Origin: Lysobacteraceae bacterium SCN 69-320
GTDB lineage: Bacteria; Pseudomonadota; Gammaproteobacteria; Xanthomonadales; Rhodanobacteraceae
DNA: 64,000 nucleotides
Direction: 5' to 3'
Assembly: GCA_001725155.1 (NCBI GenBank)
Contig: MEFP01000004.1
Span: 166,540-230,539 of the forward strand
This document shows, piece by piece, positions 29,116-37,462 of the stretch. Position numbers and translations under genes: made by a program. The notes under the pieces were generated by a model. That model did no database searches. It was not told the origin of the DNA and saw only the letters and a list, made by a program, of their open reading frames with translations. Positions within the stretch are counted from its first letter, which is position 1, and each line of letters starts with the position of its first letter.

Positions 29116-30420
29116 TTACAGCCGCGCGGCGCGCTTGACCGCGAGGTAGTGCTGCACCAGCGCCGCGGGCAGTTCGGTGCAGGTCACGTCGAGTACGTCG
29201 GTGCCCTGCGCGCGCAGCGCTTCGTGGGCGCGCGTGCGCTGTTCGATGTACTGCGCGAGTGCGCCGACGCCGATCGCGTCGTCCAGATCGGCGACGGGCT
29301 GGTCCAGCGGCCGCTCCAGCGCCTGTTCGCGCAGGCTGGCGACGCAGACCAGGTGGCGCCGCTGCAGCTGGCGCACGGCGGCGAGCAGATCCTCGATGTC
29401 CTCGTCGCGGACGTTGGTGATGAACAGCACCAGCGAGCGGCGCTGCTGGCGCAGCGCGAGCTGCCTGGCTGCGTCGAGATAATCGGTGGCCTGCAGGGAT
29501 GCGTGCAGGTCGAAGGTGCTGTTGAGCAGCGCGTCGATGGTGCCCAGCCCGCGGCCCGGCGCGAAATAGCGCGCATCGCCGCCGGCGGCGAGCAGGCCGA
29601 CCGCGTCGCCCTGGCGCAGCGCGATGTAGGCGACCATCAGCGCGGCGTTGAGGCAGTGGTCGAAATGCACGAGGTTGCCGTCGCGCGCGAGCATGCGCCG
29701 GCCCGTGTCGACGAGCAGCAGCACCTGCTGGTTGCGTTCGATCTGGTAGTCGCGCGAGATCAGCTTGCGCGCGCGCTGCGAGGCCTTCCAGTCGATCTGG
29801 CGCAGCGCGTCGCCGTTGCGGTACTCGCGCAGCTGCTGGAATTCCGTGCCTTCGCCGCGGCGTCGCTTCAGATGCGCGCCGACCACGCGCGAGGCGCGCT
29901 CGGCGCCGACCAGGGCCAGCTTGGCCAGCGGCGCGAAGTTCGGATAGACGCGCACGAGCTGCGGCAGCACGGCGCGCCGCTGCTGGCGCCACAGACGCAG
30001 CGGCGAATACAGGCGCAGGTCGCAGCCGTCGAAGCTGAAGGCGCCGCGCTCGGTCGGCGTCAGGCGATAGGTCAGCTCCAGCTCGCGATCGCTCGGCAGC
30101 GCGACGCGGCGCGGCAGGCCGAATACGGGCCAGTCGCCGGGATGGCGGTCGTGTACGTCGAGCACCTGCCGCTGCGTCGTCGCGCCGCGCAGGCGCAGTA
30201 CCACCGCGCGCTCCACGCCGACCGGCACCACTTGCGGCAGTTCGCGCTCGATCTGCGGCGACGGCAGGCGGCGCAGCGCGAACGCGTCGGACACGGCCAG
30301 CAGCACGAGCAGCCCGCTCGCGACGAGCGGCAGCGCCGGCGGCGCGACGGCGGCCGCGGTCAGCACGCCGCAGAGCGCGCAGGCGACCAGTGCGGCGACC
30401 AGGGCCGGCGCGGCTCTCAT
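29116..30420 (-). CDS. DUF58 domain-containing protein
   Basis: The 434-residue protein has two N-terminal membrane segments (about 5-48) and a middle beta-rich region. The DUF58/VWA-like core includes the family motif GEGTEFQQLREYRNGDALRQIDWKASQRARKLISRDYQIERNQ split over residues about 188-231, and LLVDTGRRM which occupies the MIDAS-like position. DUF58 proteins are usually encoded with MoxR ATPases, which are thought to act as chaperones for metal-centred or membrane complexes. Its ATG overlaps the moxR stop (ATGA). It is the last gene of the seven-gene overlapping operon starting at 36373. Confidence 0.88.
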   Translation of the reverse strand: MRAAPALVAALVACALCGVLTAAAVAPPALPLVASGLLVLLAVSDAFALRRLPSPQIERELPQVVPVGVERAVVLRLRGATTQRQVLDVHDRHPGDWPVFGLPRRVALPSDRELELTYRLTPTERGAFSFDGCDLRLYSPLRLWRQQRRAVLPQLVRVYPNFAPLAKLALVGAERASRVVGAHLKRRRGEGTEFQQLREYRNGDALRQIDWKASQRARKLISRDYQIERNQQVLLLVDTGRRMLARDGNLVHFDHCLNAALMVAYIALRQGDAVGLLAAGGDARYFAPGRGLGTIDALLNSTFDLHASLQATDYLDAARQLALRQQRRSLVLFITNVRDEDIEDLLAAVRQLQRRHLVCVASLREQALERPLDQPVADLDDAIGVGALAQYIEQRTRAHEALRAQGTDVLDVTCTELPAALVQHYLAVKRAARL

Positions 30421-31400
30421 CGCCGCGGCGCTTCCACTTTGGTCAGCAGTGCTTCGAGCACGTCGTCGATGCGGCGGCCTTCGATCTGCATTTCCGGCGC
30501 GAGACTCACGCGATGACGCAGCGCCGGCTTGGCCACGCGGCGCACGTCGTCGGGGGTCACGAAGTCGCGGCCTTCGAGCACGGCCTGGGCGCGCGCCGCG
30601 CGCACGAGGGCCAGGCTGCCGCGAGGCCCCGAGCCCATGCTCAGGCCCGGCCATTCGCGCGTGGCGCGCGTGATGCGCACGGCGTAGTCGAGCACGACCG
30701 GGTCGATCGCGACGAGCGCCGTGCCGAGCTGCATCGCGACGATGTCCTCGGGCCTGGCCACCGGCCGCACGCGCGACAGGTCGAAGTCGCTGGCGCTGCG
30801 GCCATGACTGACCGCGCTGACCATGCGCACCTCGTCGGCATGCTCCGGATAGTTCATGAGGATCTTGATCAGGAAGCGGTCCAGCTGCGCCTCGGGCAGC
30901 GGATAGGTGCCTTCCTGCTCGATCGGATTCTGCGTCGCGACGGTCAGGAACGGCGGCGACAGCGCAAAGCTGCGCGACTCGATCGTGACCTGCTGCTCCT
31001 GCATGACTTCCAGCAGCGCGGCCTGAGTCTTGGCCGGCGCGCGGTTGATTTCGTCGGCCAGCAGCAGATTCGTGAATACGGGGCCGCGGCGGATCTTGAA
31101 GCTCTCGGTCTTGGGGTCGTAGAACGCGTGGCCGCTGACGTCGCTGGGCATCAGATCCGGCGTGAACTGCACGCGCGCGAAGCCGCATTCCAGCGCCGTG
31201 GCCAGCGCGCGCACGAGCAGGGTCTTGCCGAGTCCGGGCACGCCTTCGAGCAGCACGTGGCCGCCGGCCAGCAGCGCGATCAGCAGCTGATCGAGCACGT
31301 CGGTCTGGCCGACGAAGGCCTGGGCGATCTGCTGGCGTATCGCGTCGGTGCGCTCTGCCAGCTGGGGGCCGGTGATGGCCATGCGGACGTCGGTGTTCAT
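30417..31400 (-). CDS. MoxR family AAA+ ATPase
   Basis: Cytosolic AAA+ ATPase of 327 residues. Walker A is GVPGLGKT (53-60); Walker B is LLLADEINRAPAKTQAALLEVMQE; sensor 1 lies in FLTVATQNPIEQEGTYPLPEAQLDRF; the lid domain carries GSGPRGSLALVRAARAQA with the sensor-2 arginine. The ATG at 31400 overlaps the stop of the DUF4350 gene (ATGA); the same frame stays open for more than 1.5 kb upstream but is a shadow. By known associations, MoxR works with the neighbouring DUF58 and membrane proteins; what it assembles here is unknown. Confidence 0.93.
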   Translation of the reverse strand: MNTDVRMAITGPQLAERTDAIRQQIAQAFVGQTDVLDQLLIALLAGGHVLLEGVPGLGKTLLVRALATALECGFARVQFTPDLMPSDVSGHAFYDPKTESFKIRRGPVFTNLLLADEINRAPAKTQAALLEVMQEQQVTIESRSFALSPPFLTVATQNPIEQEGTYPLPEAQLDRFLIKILMNYPEHADEVRMVSAVSHGRSASDFDLSRVRPVARPEDIVAMQLGTALVAIDPVVLDYAVRITRATREWPGLSMGSGPRGSLALVRAARAQAVLEGRDFVTPDDVRRVAKPALRHRVSLAPEMQIEGRRIDDVLEALLTKVEAPRR

Positions 31401-32590
31401 ATCTTGGCTCGCAGTTGCATGAGGGTTCGGATGGCGGCGAGGAAGTGTTCGGGACGGGCCAGTTCCTGCGGCTGCAGCGCATGGCGTATGCGCGCGGCCG
31501 GAATGTCCGGCAGGCGCCCGGCCAGGGTTTGTATCAGCGGTTCGAGCGCCAGCGCCGCGGTGACCGGATCGCGCCGGCGCAGGCGCAGGCGGAATGCGCG
31601 CAGCACGGCCGCATGCAGCGCGACGCCGCGGCCGCGCGCGAAGGCGAATTCCCCGGCCGCCTGCACGTGGGCCAGCACCGCGCGCTGATGCCGCGGCGCC
31701 AGCGGCAGCAGCGGCCCGAAGCGCTGGGCCTGCGCGGCGAGCCAGGCCAGCAGCGCGATCAGCAGCGGCAGCAGCACGTACCACCCGTGACGCACGAGCA
31801 GCACATACCAGGGCGGCGTATTGGTCGCATAGACCAGCAGCGCGCGGCCCTCGTCGATTACCGGGCCGAGCAGCTGCCAGGTCAGCGCGGCGTTGCCGCC
31901 GTCGTTGAGTTCCGTGTTGTGCAGGAAGTCGAAGTCGGCCGCGATCAGCACGTCGCCCTCGCCCCAGGGATGACGGCCGAACACGAAGCCGCGGTCGCTG
32001 TTGCCCCAGAGCCAGTCGAAATCGCTTTCGTACTCGGCCGCGGTCTTGAAGCGGTACGAACTGCAGAAGTAGCCGTCCGGTTCCGTGGCGTCGTCGTCCT
32101 TGCTCTCCGACGCGGGGACGGCCGGCTTGGGCGGGTCGGGTTTCTTGCTGCTCGGCGCCTCGCTCCAGCGCAGGCAGCTGAATTCGTGCGCGACGCTCAG
32201 GCCCAGCCGTTCCAGCAGCGGACCCGGACGGCCTTCGTCGCCCTGCGGCAGGCGCACGGCGAGGTGGCCGCCCTCTTCGACCCACTGCAGCAGTTCGGCG
32301 GCCTGCTCGTCGTTGATCGCGCGCAGGTCGATGTCGAGCAGCAGCAGGTCGCCGGATTCGGGCGCCAGGGCCGCGAAATTGAAATCCGCGCGGCTGACGG
32401 TCTCGATCTCGCGGGCTTCCAGGGTGCGCTTGAGGCCGAACAGCGGGTTGTAGCGCGCCTCGCCGCGCGGCGGCAGCGTGATCTCGCGTTCGACGCGCTG
32501 GTAGGTGCTGAAGAACCACAGCGCGATCAGGCCGAGCAGCAGCACGGCTATGCCCGTCGCAATGAGCCGGTGGCGCCGTTCCAGCTTCAT
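31397..32590 (-). CDS. DUF4350 domain-containing membrane protein
   Basis: A 397-residue protein: a single membrane segment near the N-terminus (about 9-28) and a periplasmic DUF4350 region (about 40-130, with GLKRTLEAREIETVSR and LLLLDIDLRAINDEQAAELLQWVEEGGHLAVR, resembling a glutamine-amidotransferase-like fold). An insert follows with RGFVFGRHPWGEGDVLIAADF. A second membrane segment lies near 275-295, with a basic C-terminal domain after it. It is coupled by ATGA to the DUF4129 gene before it and to moxR after it. The role is unknown; this gene type recurs in MoxR-DUF58 operons. Confidence 0.85.
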   Translation of the reverse strand: MKLERRHRLIATGIAVLLLGLIALWFFSTYQRVEREITLPPRGEARYNPLFGLKRTLEAREIETVSRADFNFAALAPESGDLLLLDIDLRAINDEQAAELLQWVEEGGHLAVRLPQGDEGRPGPLLERLGLSVAHEFSCLRWSEAPSSKKPDPPKPAVPASESKDDDATEPDGYFCSSYRFKTAAEYESDFDWLWGNSDRGFVFGRHPWGEGDVLIAADFDFLHNTELNDGGNAALTWQLLGPVIDEGRALLVYATNTPPWYVLLVRHGWYVLLPLLIALLAWLAAQAQRFGPLLPLAPRHQRAVLAHVQAAGEFAFARGRGVALHAAVLRAFRLRLRRRDPVTAALALEPLIQTLAGRLPDIPAARIRHALQPQELARPEHFLAAIRTLMQLRAKI

Positions 32591-34164
32591 GCGGCCGCGC
32601 TCCGCGTTGAGCTCCAGGCGGCCAGCAGTTCCTCGACTTCGCCGGTCGCCGGCAGCCGCTGCGCGTAGGCCGCCGCCTGCCAGCAGCGCACGATGCGCAC
32701 GAACAGCCGCGTGTAGTCGGTATCGCCGAGACGGCGCGCGCGGCGCAGGCATTCGGCCTCGGTCGCGCCCGGCGGCAGCGCGATGCCCAGCGCCTCATCC
32801 AGGCGCAGCACCGCGGCGCGATAGAACAGCGAGAGCGCCGCACGCGCCTGACCCTGCTGCCACAGCGCGCGCACGGCGCCGGCCACGTCGGCGGGCACAT
32901 CCTCGGGCCGGGCGATGTCGTGTTCGTGCAGCGCATCGGGCTGGCGTTCGCGCTCGAAGCGGTCGCCGATCCACGGCAGCCAGACCCGGTGATAGCGGAC
33001 CAGCAGGAACGCGAGTAGCGCGGCGAGCACCCAGAGCACGTTTTCGGCGACGAACGAGGACACCCGGCCGATGGCCTCGAACCAGCCCTGCAGCCACGAC
33101 GGATTCTTGTCGAGACTGGTCTTGCCGGGGGACTTGTCGCGCTTCTCCCAGACGTGTTCCCTGGATTTCGGGCTCAGGTCCGGGTCCGTATAGCCCTGGC
33201 GCACCGAGTCGCCGAAACCGCCGTCGTCGATGTAGCGACCGGCAAAGATGCGGCGCAGGCTGTCCTTCGGCGCGTCGCCGATGTCGGCGGTCGCGGTCTC
33301 GCCGGCGGCGCCGCCGACCTTGTCGGGCGACGGTTCGTCCGCGGCGCGCGCGGTGCCGGCGAGCAGCAGCGCGCCGAACACCAGCGGCAGCAGCGCGGCG
33401 GCGCTCGCGCCGAGTCGCGCGGCCAGGCGGCGGAACGCGAGCTCCACGTCCCAGGCTTCGAGCTGGGTGCGCCGGTTCAGATACAGGCCGAAACCGGCGC
33501 CGACGTAGAACGGCTCGATCAGACTCGTCGCGAACCAGGCGATCAGGTTGCCCAGGCACTGGCCCCAGAGCGGCGGATTCTCGAACAAGGTTTTCCACAC
33601 CTGCTGCGCCGCGTCGCTGAAGAATTCGATCGGCACGAACATCAAGGTCAGCAGCACGACCGACAGCGACAGCATGGCGTCCATGTTGGCCGCGATCAGG
33701 GTCACGAGCATGGCCGTGCCGCTGGTCGAACGCTGCAGCACGCGCACGCGTTCGCCGCGGCGCGCACCGGCAAGCCCTTCGAGCAGATCGACCGGCAGCA
33801 GCAGCGAACGCGACGGATGCAGGCGGCGCCAGGTCAGCCAGCCGAACATCGGCCGCCAGCCCCAGCGCAGGAAAGCGCCCAGTGTTTCGCGCACGCTAGG
33901 CGTCGCGCCGAACACCGCGCGCGAGAGCACGTACAGCGGCACGCGGTCGAACACCGGCTTGAGCCACCAGATCAGCAGCCAGGACAGCCAGACCATGTCG
34001 ATGGCCGCACCGAAGGCGTTGACCAGCAGCAGCACCGGCAGGGTGGCCAGCACCCAGGCGCTCCAGATCGTGCGCGCATGCCGGCGCACCAGCGCGACGC
34101 CGAGATCGGTGGCCTCCCAGGTCGAGCGTGGCCGCAGGGCGACCGTCAGGCCTTCAAGCCGCAT
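32587..34164 (-). CDS. DUF4129 domain-containing multi-pass membrane protein
   Basis: The 525-residue protein has a membrane-rich N-terminal half (several segments between about 30 and 270). A soluble region (about 275-375) contains PDLSPKSREHVWEKRDKS, then another membrane segment near 380-397, and the C-terminal DUF4129 domain (about 420-520) with ALSLFYRAAVLRLDEALGIALPPGATEAECLRRA and DYTRLFVRIVRCWQAAAY. DUF4129 is common in MoxR and transglutaminase operons. It overlaps the SpoIIM-like gene by 11 bases and the DUF4350 gene by four. Confidence 0.86.
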   Translation of the reverse strand: MRLEGLTVALRPRSTWEATDLGVALVRRHARTIWSAWVLATLPVLLLVNAFGAAIDMVWLSWLLIWWLKPVFDRVPLYVLSRAVFGATPSVRETLGAFLRWGWRPMFGWLTWRRLHPSRSLLLPVDLLEGLAGARRGERVRVLQRSTSGTAMLVTLIAANMDAMLSLSVVLLTLMFVPIEFFSDAAQQVWKTLFENPPLWGQCLGNLIAWFATSLIEPFYVGAGFGLYLNRRTQLEAWDVELAFRRLAARLGASAAALLPLVFGALLLAGTARAADEPSPDKVGGAAGETATADIGDAPKDSLRRIFAGRYIDDGGFGDSVRQGYTDPDLSPKSREHVWEKRDKSPGKTSLDKNPSWLQGWFEAIGRVSSFVAENVLWVLAALLAFLLVRYHRVWLPWIGDRFERERQPDALHEHDIARPEDVPADVAGAVRALWQQGQARAALSLFYRAAVLRLDEALGIALPPGATEAECLRRARRLGDTDYTRLFVRIVRCWQAAAYAQRLPATGEVEELLAAWSSTRSAAA

Positions 34165-35152
34165 GCGTCGCTCCGCGTCCGCCGCGCCACAGCCACAGGC
34201 CGATCAGCAGCCACAGCAGCCCGCCGACGCTGAACTTGATCGGGTCGGGCATCCAGCCTATCGACGACCAGAACGCCTCGACGAACGCGGCGAACACCAG
34301 CATCGCGAACACGCCGAGGGCGAGCTTGGCCATGTCCACGCCGGCCTCGACGAAGGCGCGGCCGCGGCTGCGTCGCCCGGGCGCGACCAGCGCCATGCCG
34401 AGCTGCAGCCCGGCGCCGCCGGAAATCACGATGGCCAGCAGCTCCGGTGCGGAATGCCCGGCGACGAAGCGCCAGAACGGCCCGCCGTAGCCTATTGCGG
34501 TCAGATGGCCGGCGACGCCGCCGAGGAACAGGCCGTTGAACAGCAGCACGTAGACCGAGCCGATGCAGGCGAAGAAGCCGGCGGCGATAGTGCGGAAGCC
34601 GATGCTTACATTGTTCATTATGTAATAACCGAACATCTTTACATCGCTGCCGCTCTCGCGGCCGAGCCTGGCGTCGGACCGGGCCGGGTCGTACATGGTT
34701 TCGAACTGGGCCAGTTCGGCCGGCTCGAACAGCGAATGGGCCAGTTCGGGGCGAAACTGCAGCGCGACGATGACGCCGATGAAACTGCCGAAGAACAGCA
34801 GCGCGGCGACGCCCATCGCGCGCCAGTGGCGGCGCACGAGGCGCGGGAAATCCGCGGCGAAGAACTGGATCGCCGCATGCCAGCGCGGCGGATGCGGCCG
34901 GTACAGCACGAGGTGGCCGCGATGGACCAGGCCCTGCAGACGGTCGATCAGCAGCACGCTGTAGCCGCGCCGCTGCGCCAGCGCGAGATGCTGGCAGACG
35001 CGCCGGTAGGCGGCCGGGAAGTCCAGATCGCCGATCAGGCCTTCCACATCGTGGGCGCGCTGCCTGACCGGCGGACGCGCGCGCCGTTCCAGCCAGCGGT
35101 CCAGTGCCGTCCATTCCGCTTCGTGCCGCGCCTGGAACATGTCCTGTTTCAT
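34154..35152 (-). CDS. Stage II sporulation protein M (SpoIIM)-like membrane protein
   Basis: A 332-residue protein of the SpoIIM/DUF95 family. A soluble N-terminal part (about 1-105) is followed by at least five membrane segments with the family pattern MFGYYIMNNVSIGFRTIAAG, GLFLGGVAGHLTAIG and FVAGHSAPELLAIVISGGAGLQLG. In Bacillus SpoIIM joins the peptidoglycan-remodelling DMP complex; in non-sporulating bacteria such as this one the gene is usually part of MoxR-DUF58-RDD operons and its role is open. It starts seven bases after the second RDD gene. Confidence 0.9.
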   Translation of the reverse strand: MKQDMFQARHEAEWTALDRWLERRARPPVRQRAHDVEGLIGDLDFPAAYRRVCQHLALAQRRGYSVLLIDRLQGLVHRGHLVLYRPHPPRWHAAIQFFAADFPRLVRRHWRAMGVAALLFFGSFIGVIVALQFRPELAHSLFEPAELAQFETMYDPARSDARLGRESGSDVKMFGYYIMNNVSIGFRTIAAGFFACIGSVYVLLFNGLFLGGVAGHLTAIGYGGPFWRFVAGHSAPELLAIVISGGAGLQLGMALVAPGRRSRGRAFVEAGVDMAKLALGVFAMLVFAAFVEAFWSSIGWMPDPIKFSVGGLLWLLIGLWLWRGGRGATHAA

Positions 35153-35159
35153 GCGCTGC

Positions 35160-35864
35160 TCAATGCCTGCCGAGGAAGCTGCTGGCCATGCCGAGCAGGC
35201 GCTGCACGGCGACGGCGCCGCGCGCCTGGGTCAGCTGCGGCAGCAGGTTGGCCAGTTCCTGCTGACGCTCCGGCGTCAGCTGTTTCGCGCGCTCGGCGAA
35301 CGCGACGATCGCGCCCTGCTCCCCCGCCGGCAGCGGCAGCGGCGACTGCACCGCCGGCACGTCCGGCGCGGAACTGTGGCCGTGGTGGTGTTCGACATGC
35401 ACGACGAGGGTGTCGGCGACCATGTCGCCGAAGCGGCGGCTGTGCGGGTCGGCGAAACCGGCGACGAGCCCGAAGCCGTAGCAGAGCGGCAGCATGTCGA
35501 CCGTGCGCATGAGATTGCGCACGATGGACGGCACCCAGCCCACCGGCGTGCCGTTGGCGTTGACCACGCGCAGGCCCACCGCGCGCTTGCCCGGCGTCTG
35601 TCCGTCCATCAGCACTTCGAACAGCACCGGATACAGCCAGAGCAGAGCGAACAGGATGATCACGTAGATCGCGATGCCGAGGTCGCCGAGCACGGCGAGC
35701 GCAAGGCTGACGAACCAGACCACGACCAGGCGCAGGGCGAAGTCGATGGCCCAGGCCGCCGCGCGCGGCATCATGCCGGCGGCGGGCAGACGCAGCGAAA
35801 TGCCCTCGGGCGTTTCGACGAAGGTCAGCGTGTCGACGAGCGGGGGTTGACCGGTAGCGCTCAG
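35160..35864 (-). CDS. RDD family membrane protein (second copy), probable CTG start
   Basis: A 234-residue RDD protein: VDTLTFVETPEGISLRLPAAG, then three membrane segments starting AAAWAIDFALRLVVVWFVSLAL and DGQTPGKRAVGLRVVNANG, with the RDD arginine/aspartate signature, and a long soluble C-terminal tail. Homology to the usual N-terminus (ETPEG...) begins before any ATG, GTG or TTG. The best candidate is a CTG whose last bases form the TGA of the preceding RDD gene (CTGA at 35864-35861), analogous to the ATGA couplings in the rest of the operon. The alternative ATG at 35774 would remove the conserved N-terminal segment. I am confident of the gene, not of the start. Confidence 0.8.
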   Translation of the reverse strand: MSATGQPPLVDTLTFVETPEGISLRLPAAGMMPRAAAWAIDFALRLVVVWFVSLALAVLGDLGIAIYVIILFALLWLYPVLFEVLMDGQTPGKRAVGLRVVNANGTPVGWVPSIVRNLMRTVDMLPLCYGFGLVAGFADPHSRRFGDMVADTLVVHVEHHHGHSSAPDVPAVQSPLPLPAGEQGAIVAFAERAKQLTPERQQELANLLPQLTQARGAVAVQRLLGMASSFLGRH

Positions 35865-36373
35865 ACGTCCACCACGATGGTGTCGGCGATCAGGTCGTGC
35901 AGGCAGCGGCGCTCCTGGCCGAAGATCATCAGCGCATCGACCAGCGAAATGACGAAGCCTACCGCCGGAATCGCGCCAAGCAGGGTGACGGGCAGGAAAC
36001 GCAGTACGAAAATGCGCCACAGCTCGCAGTGGCGGGTGTCGCTGCGCAGCACGCGGATGCCGACCGCTTTCTTGCCGAGGGTCTGGCCGTCGCGGTGCAG
36101 GTAATAGATGTTGAAACCGGTCACGACGAGGAACCCGGCCACGAGGAGCACGCTGAAGACCACGAGGCCGACCTCGCTGCCGTTCTTCTCGAACATCGGA
36201 AGGAAGATTGCCGCGACGATGGCCAGACCGGACAGAAAGAGGTTGTCCAGGATGGCAGCGCCGAGGCGGGTGCCGCGCCCGGCCAGCGAGACCTTCTCGA
36301 TGTCGTGGGTTTCGACGGGCGCAAGCGGTGCGGCATACGGATTGGCCGGCGGAAGCGGCGGCGGTTGCGGCAT
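35861..36373 (-). CDS. RDD family membrane protein (first copy)
   Basis: The 170-residue protein begins with a Pro-rich cytoplasmic stretch, then SLAGRGTRLGAAILDNLFLSGL, which opens the RDD domain (Arg and Asp in the first membrane segment, second Asp in YLHRDGQTLGKKAVGIRVLRSD). Three membrane segments are visible. RDD proteins are implicated in ion transport in some bacteria but the function here is unknown. It is the first gene of the seven-gene operon, coupled to a second RDD gene through an overlapping stop. Confidence 0.87.
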   Translation of the reverse strand: MPQPPPLPPANPYAAPLAPVETHDIEKVSLAGRGTRLGAAILDNLFLSGLAIVAAIFLPMFEKNGSEVGLVVFSVLLVAGFLVVTGFNIYYLHRDGQTLGKKAVGIRVLRSDTRHCELWRIFVLRFLPVTLLGAIPAVGFVISLVDALMIFGQERRCLHDLIADTIVVDV

Positions 36374-36448
36374 TTCCCCTGATCTCCCCTGGTTCCCCTG
36401 GCCGGCACTTTAGTCGCGGCCCGCGGCAGCCACAATCCGTAACGGAAT

Positions 36449-37195
36449 TCAGTCCGAAACCGGCGCATCGACGAGCGGGCGCAGGTCGGGTGCCAGCGCG
36501 ACACGCTCGTCGAAGACGAAGCAGCGGCCATCGTAGCCGTAGCCGCCGACCTGTTCGAAATAGCCGAGGATGCCGCCGTCGAGCTGCAGCACCTGCGGCA
36601 GGCCGTTCTCGCGCAGCCACAGCGCGGCCTTCTCGCAGCGTATGCCGCCGGTGCAGAAGCTCACGACGGCCGCGTCGGCCAGCGCCGCCTGCTCTGCGGC
36701 CACGGCCGCCGGCAGGTCGGTGAAGCGGTCTATCGGCAGGGTCAATGCGCCGGCGAACGTGCCGTGGCGGACTTCCTCGCGATTGCGCGTATCCAGCAGC
36801 ACGAGCCGGCGTCCGGCGTCGTCGCAGCCCTGGGCGATCCAGCGCGCGAGCTGCGCCGGCGCCACGGCCGGCGCGCGGCCCTGCAGCGGATCGGACTGTT
36901 CCCGGCGAAAGCTGATGATCTCGCGCTTGAGCTTGAACTTCAGCCGCGCGAACGGGACCGCCGCGCTGCGGCTGTACTTGACCGTGATGTCGGCCAGACG
37001 CGCGTCGCCGCGCAGCAGGGTCAGGAATTCGGCAATGCCGCCGTCGCTGCCGGCCAGAAACAGGTTGATGCCTTCGGCGGCGACCAGCACCGTGCCGCGC
37101 AGCTGCAGCGCTTCGGCGCGGGGACGCAGCGCGTCGATCAGCGCCTGCGGCGCGTCGATCGCGGCGAAATGATAGGCGGCGATATTGACGATCAT
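36449..37195 (-). CDS. trhO: tRNA uridine-34 hydroxylase TrhO (rhodanese-like YceA)
   Basis: Cytosolic enzyme that hydroxylates uridine at position 34 of tRNAs during formation of 5-(carboxymethoxy)uridine-type wobble modifications. The 248 residues from the ATG at 37195 start MIVNIAAYHFAAI, the typical opening, contain the TrhO N-terminal domain (GTVLVAAEGINLFLAG) and the rhodanese domain with active-site Cys181 in FCTGGIRCEKAALWL. The protein is shorter than E. coli YceA because the C-terminal extension after the rhodanese domain is brief. Longer upstream starts give a basic, non-homologous N-terminus. Confidence 0.9.
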   Translation of the reverse strand: MIVNIAAYHFAAIDAPQALIDALRPRAEALQLRGTVLVAAEGINLFLAGSDGGIAEFLTLLRGDARLADITVKYSRSAAVPFARLKFKLKREIISFRREQSDPLQGRAPAVAPAQLARWIAQGCDDAGRRLVLLDTRNREEVRHGTFAGALTLPIDRFTDLPAAVAAEQAALADAAVVSFCTGGIRCEKAALWLRENGLPQVLQLDGGILGYFEQVGGYGYDGRCFVFDERVALAPDLRPLVDAPVSD

Positions 37196-37462
37196 CGGAA
37201 CGACGGAATCGGTGGGGCGAGGGCGCAGGCGAGGCGCCGGGTGTCGCGGCCGGCTAGTGTAGCCGTTGCGGCGCCGGGTCGCCGGGCGCAGGCCTGTTTC
37301 ATCGGGCGTCACACATGCGGCGGGATGTCGCGGCGGTCGGGGCTTTCGCCGCAATCTGCGAAACAGCGAACCGCAGCATCACGGACCTCACGCCAGCGAG
37401 AAAAAGCAGCGCCGCGTTTCCCGTCACCGACCCCGGCGATCGACGCGACGCCCGGCGCAGGT

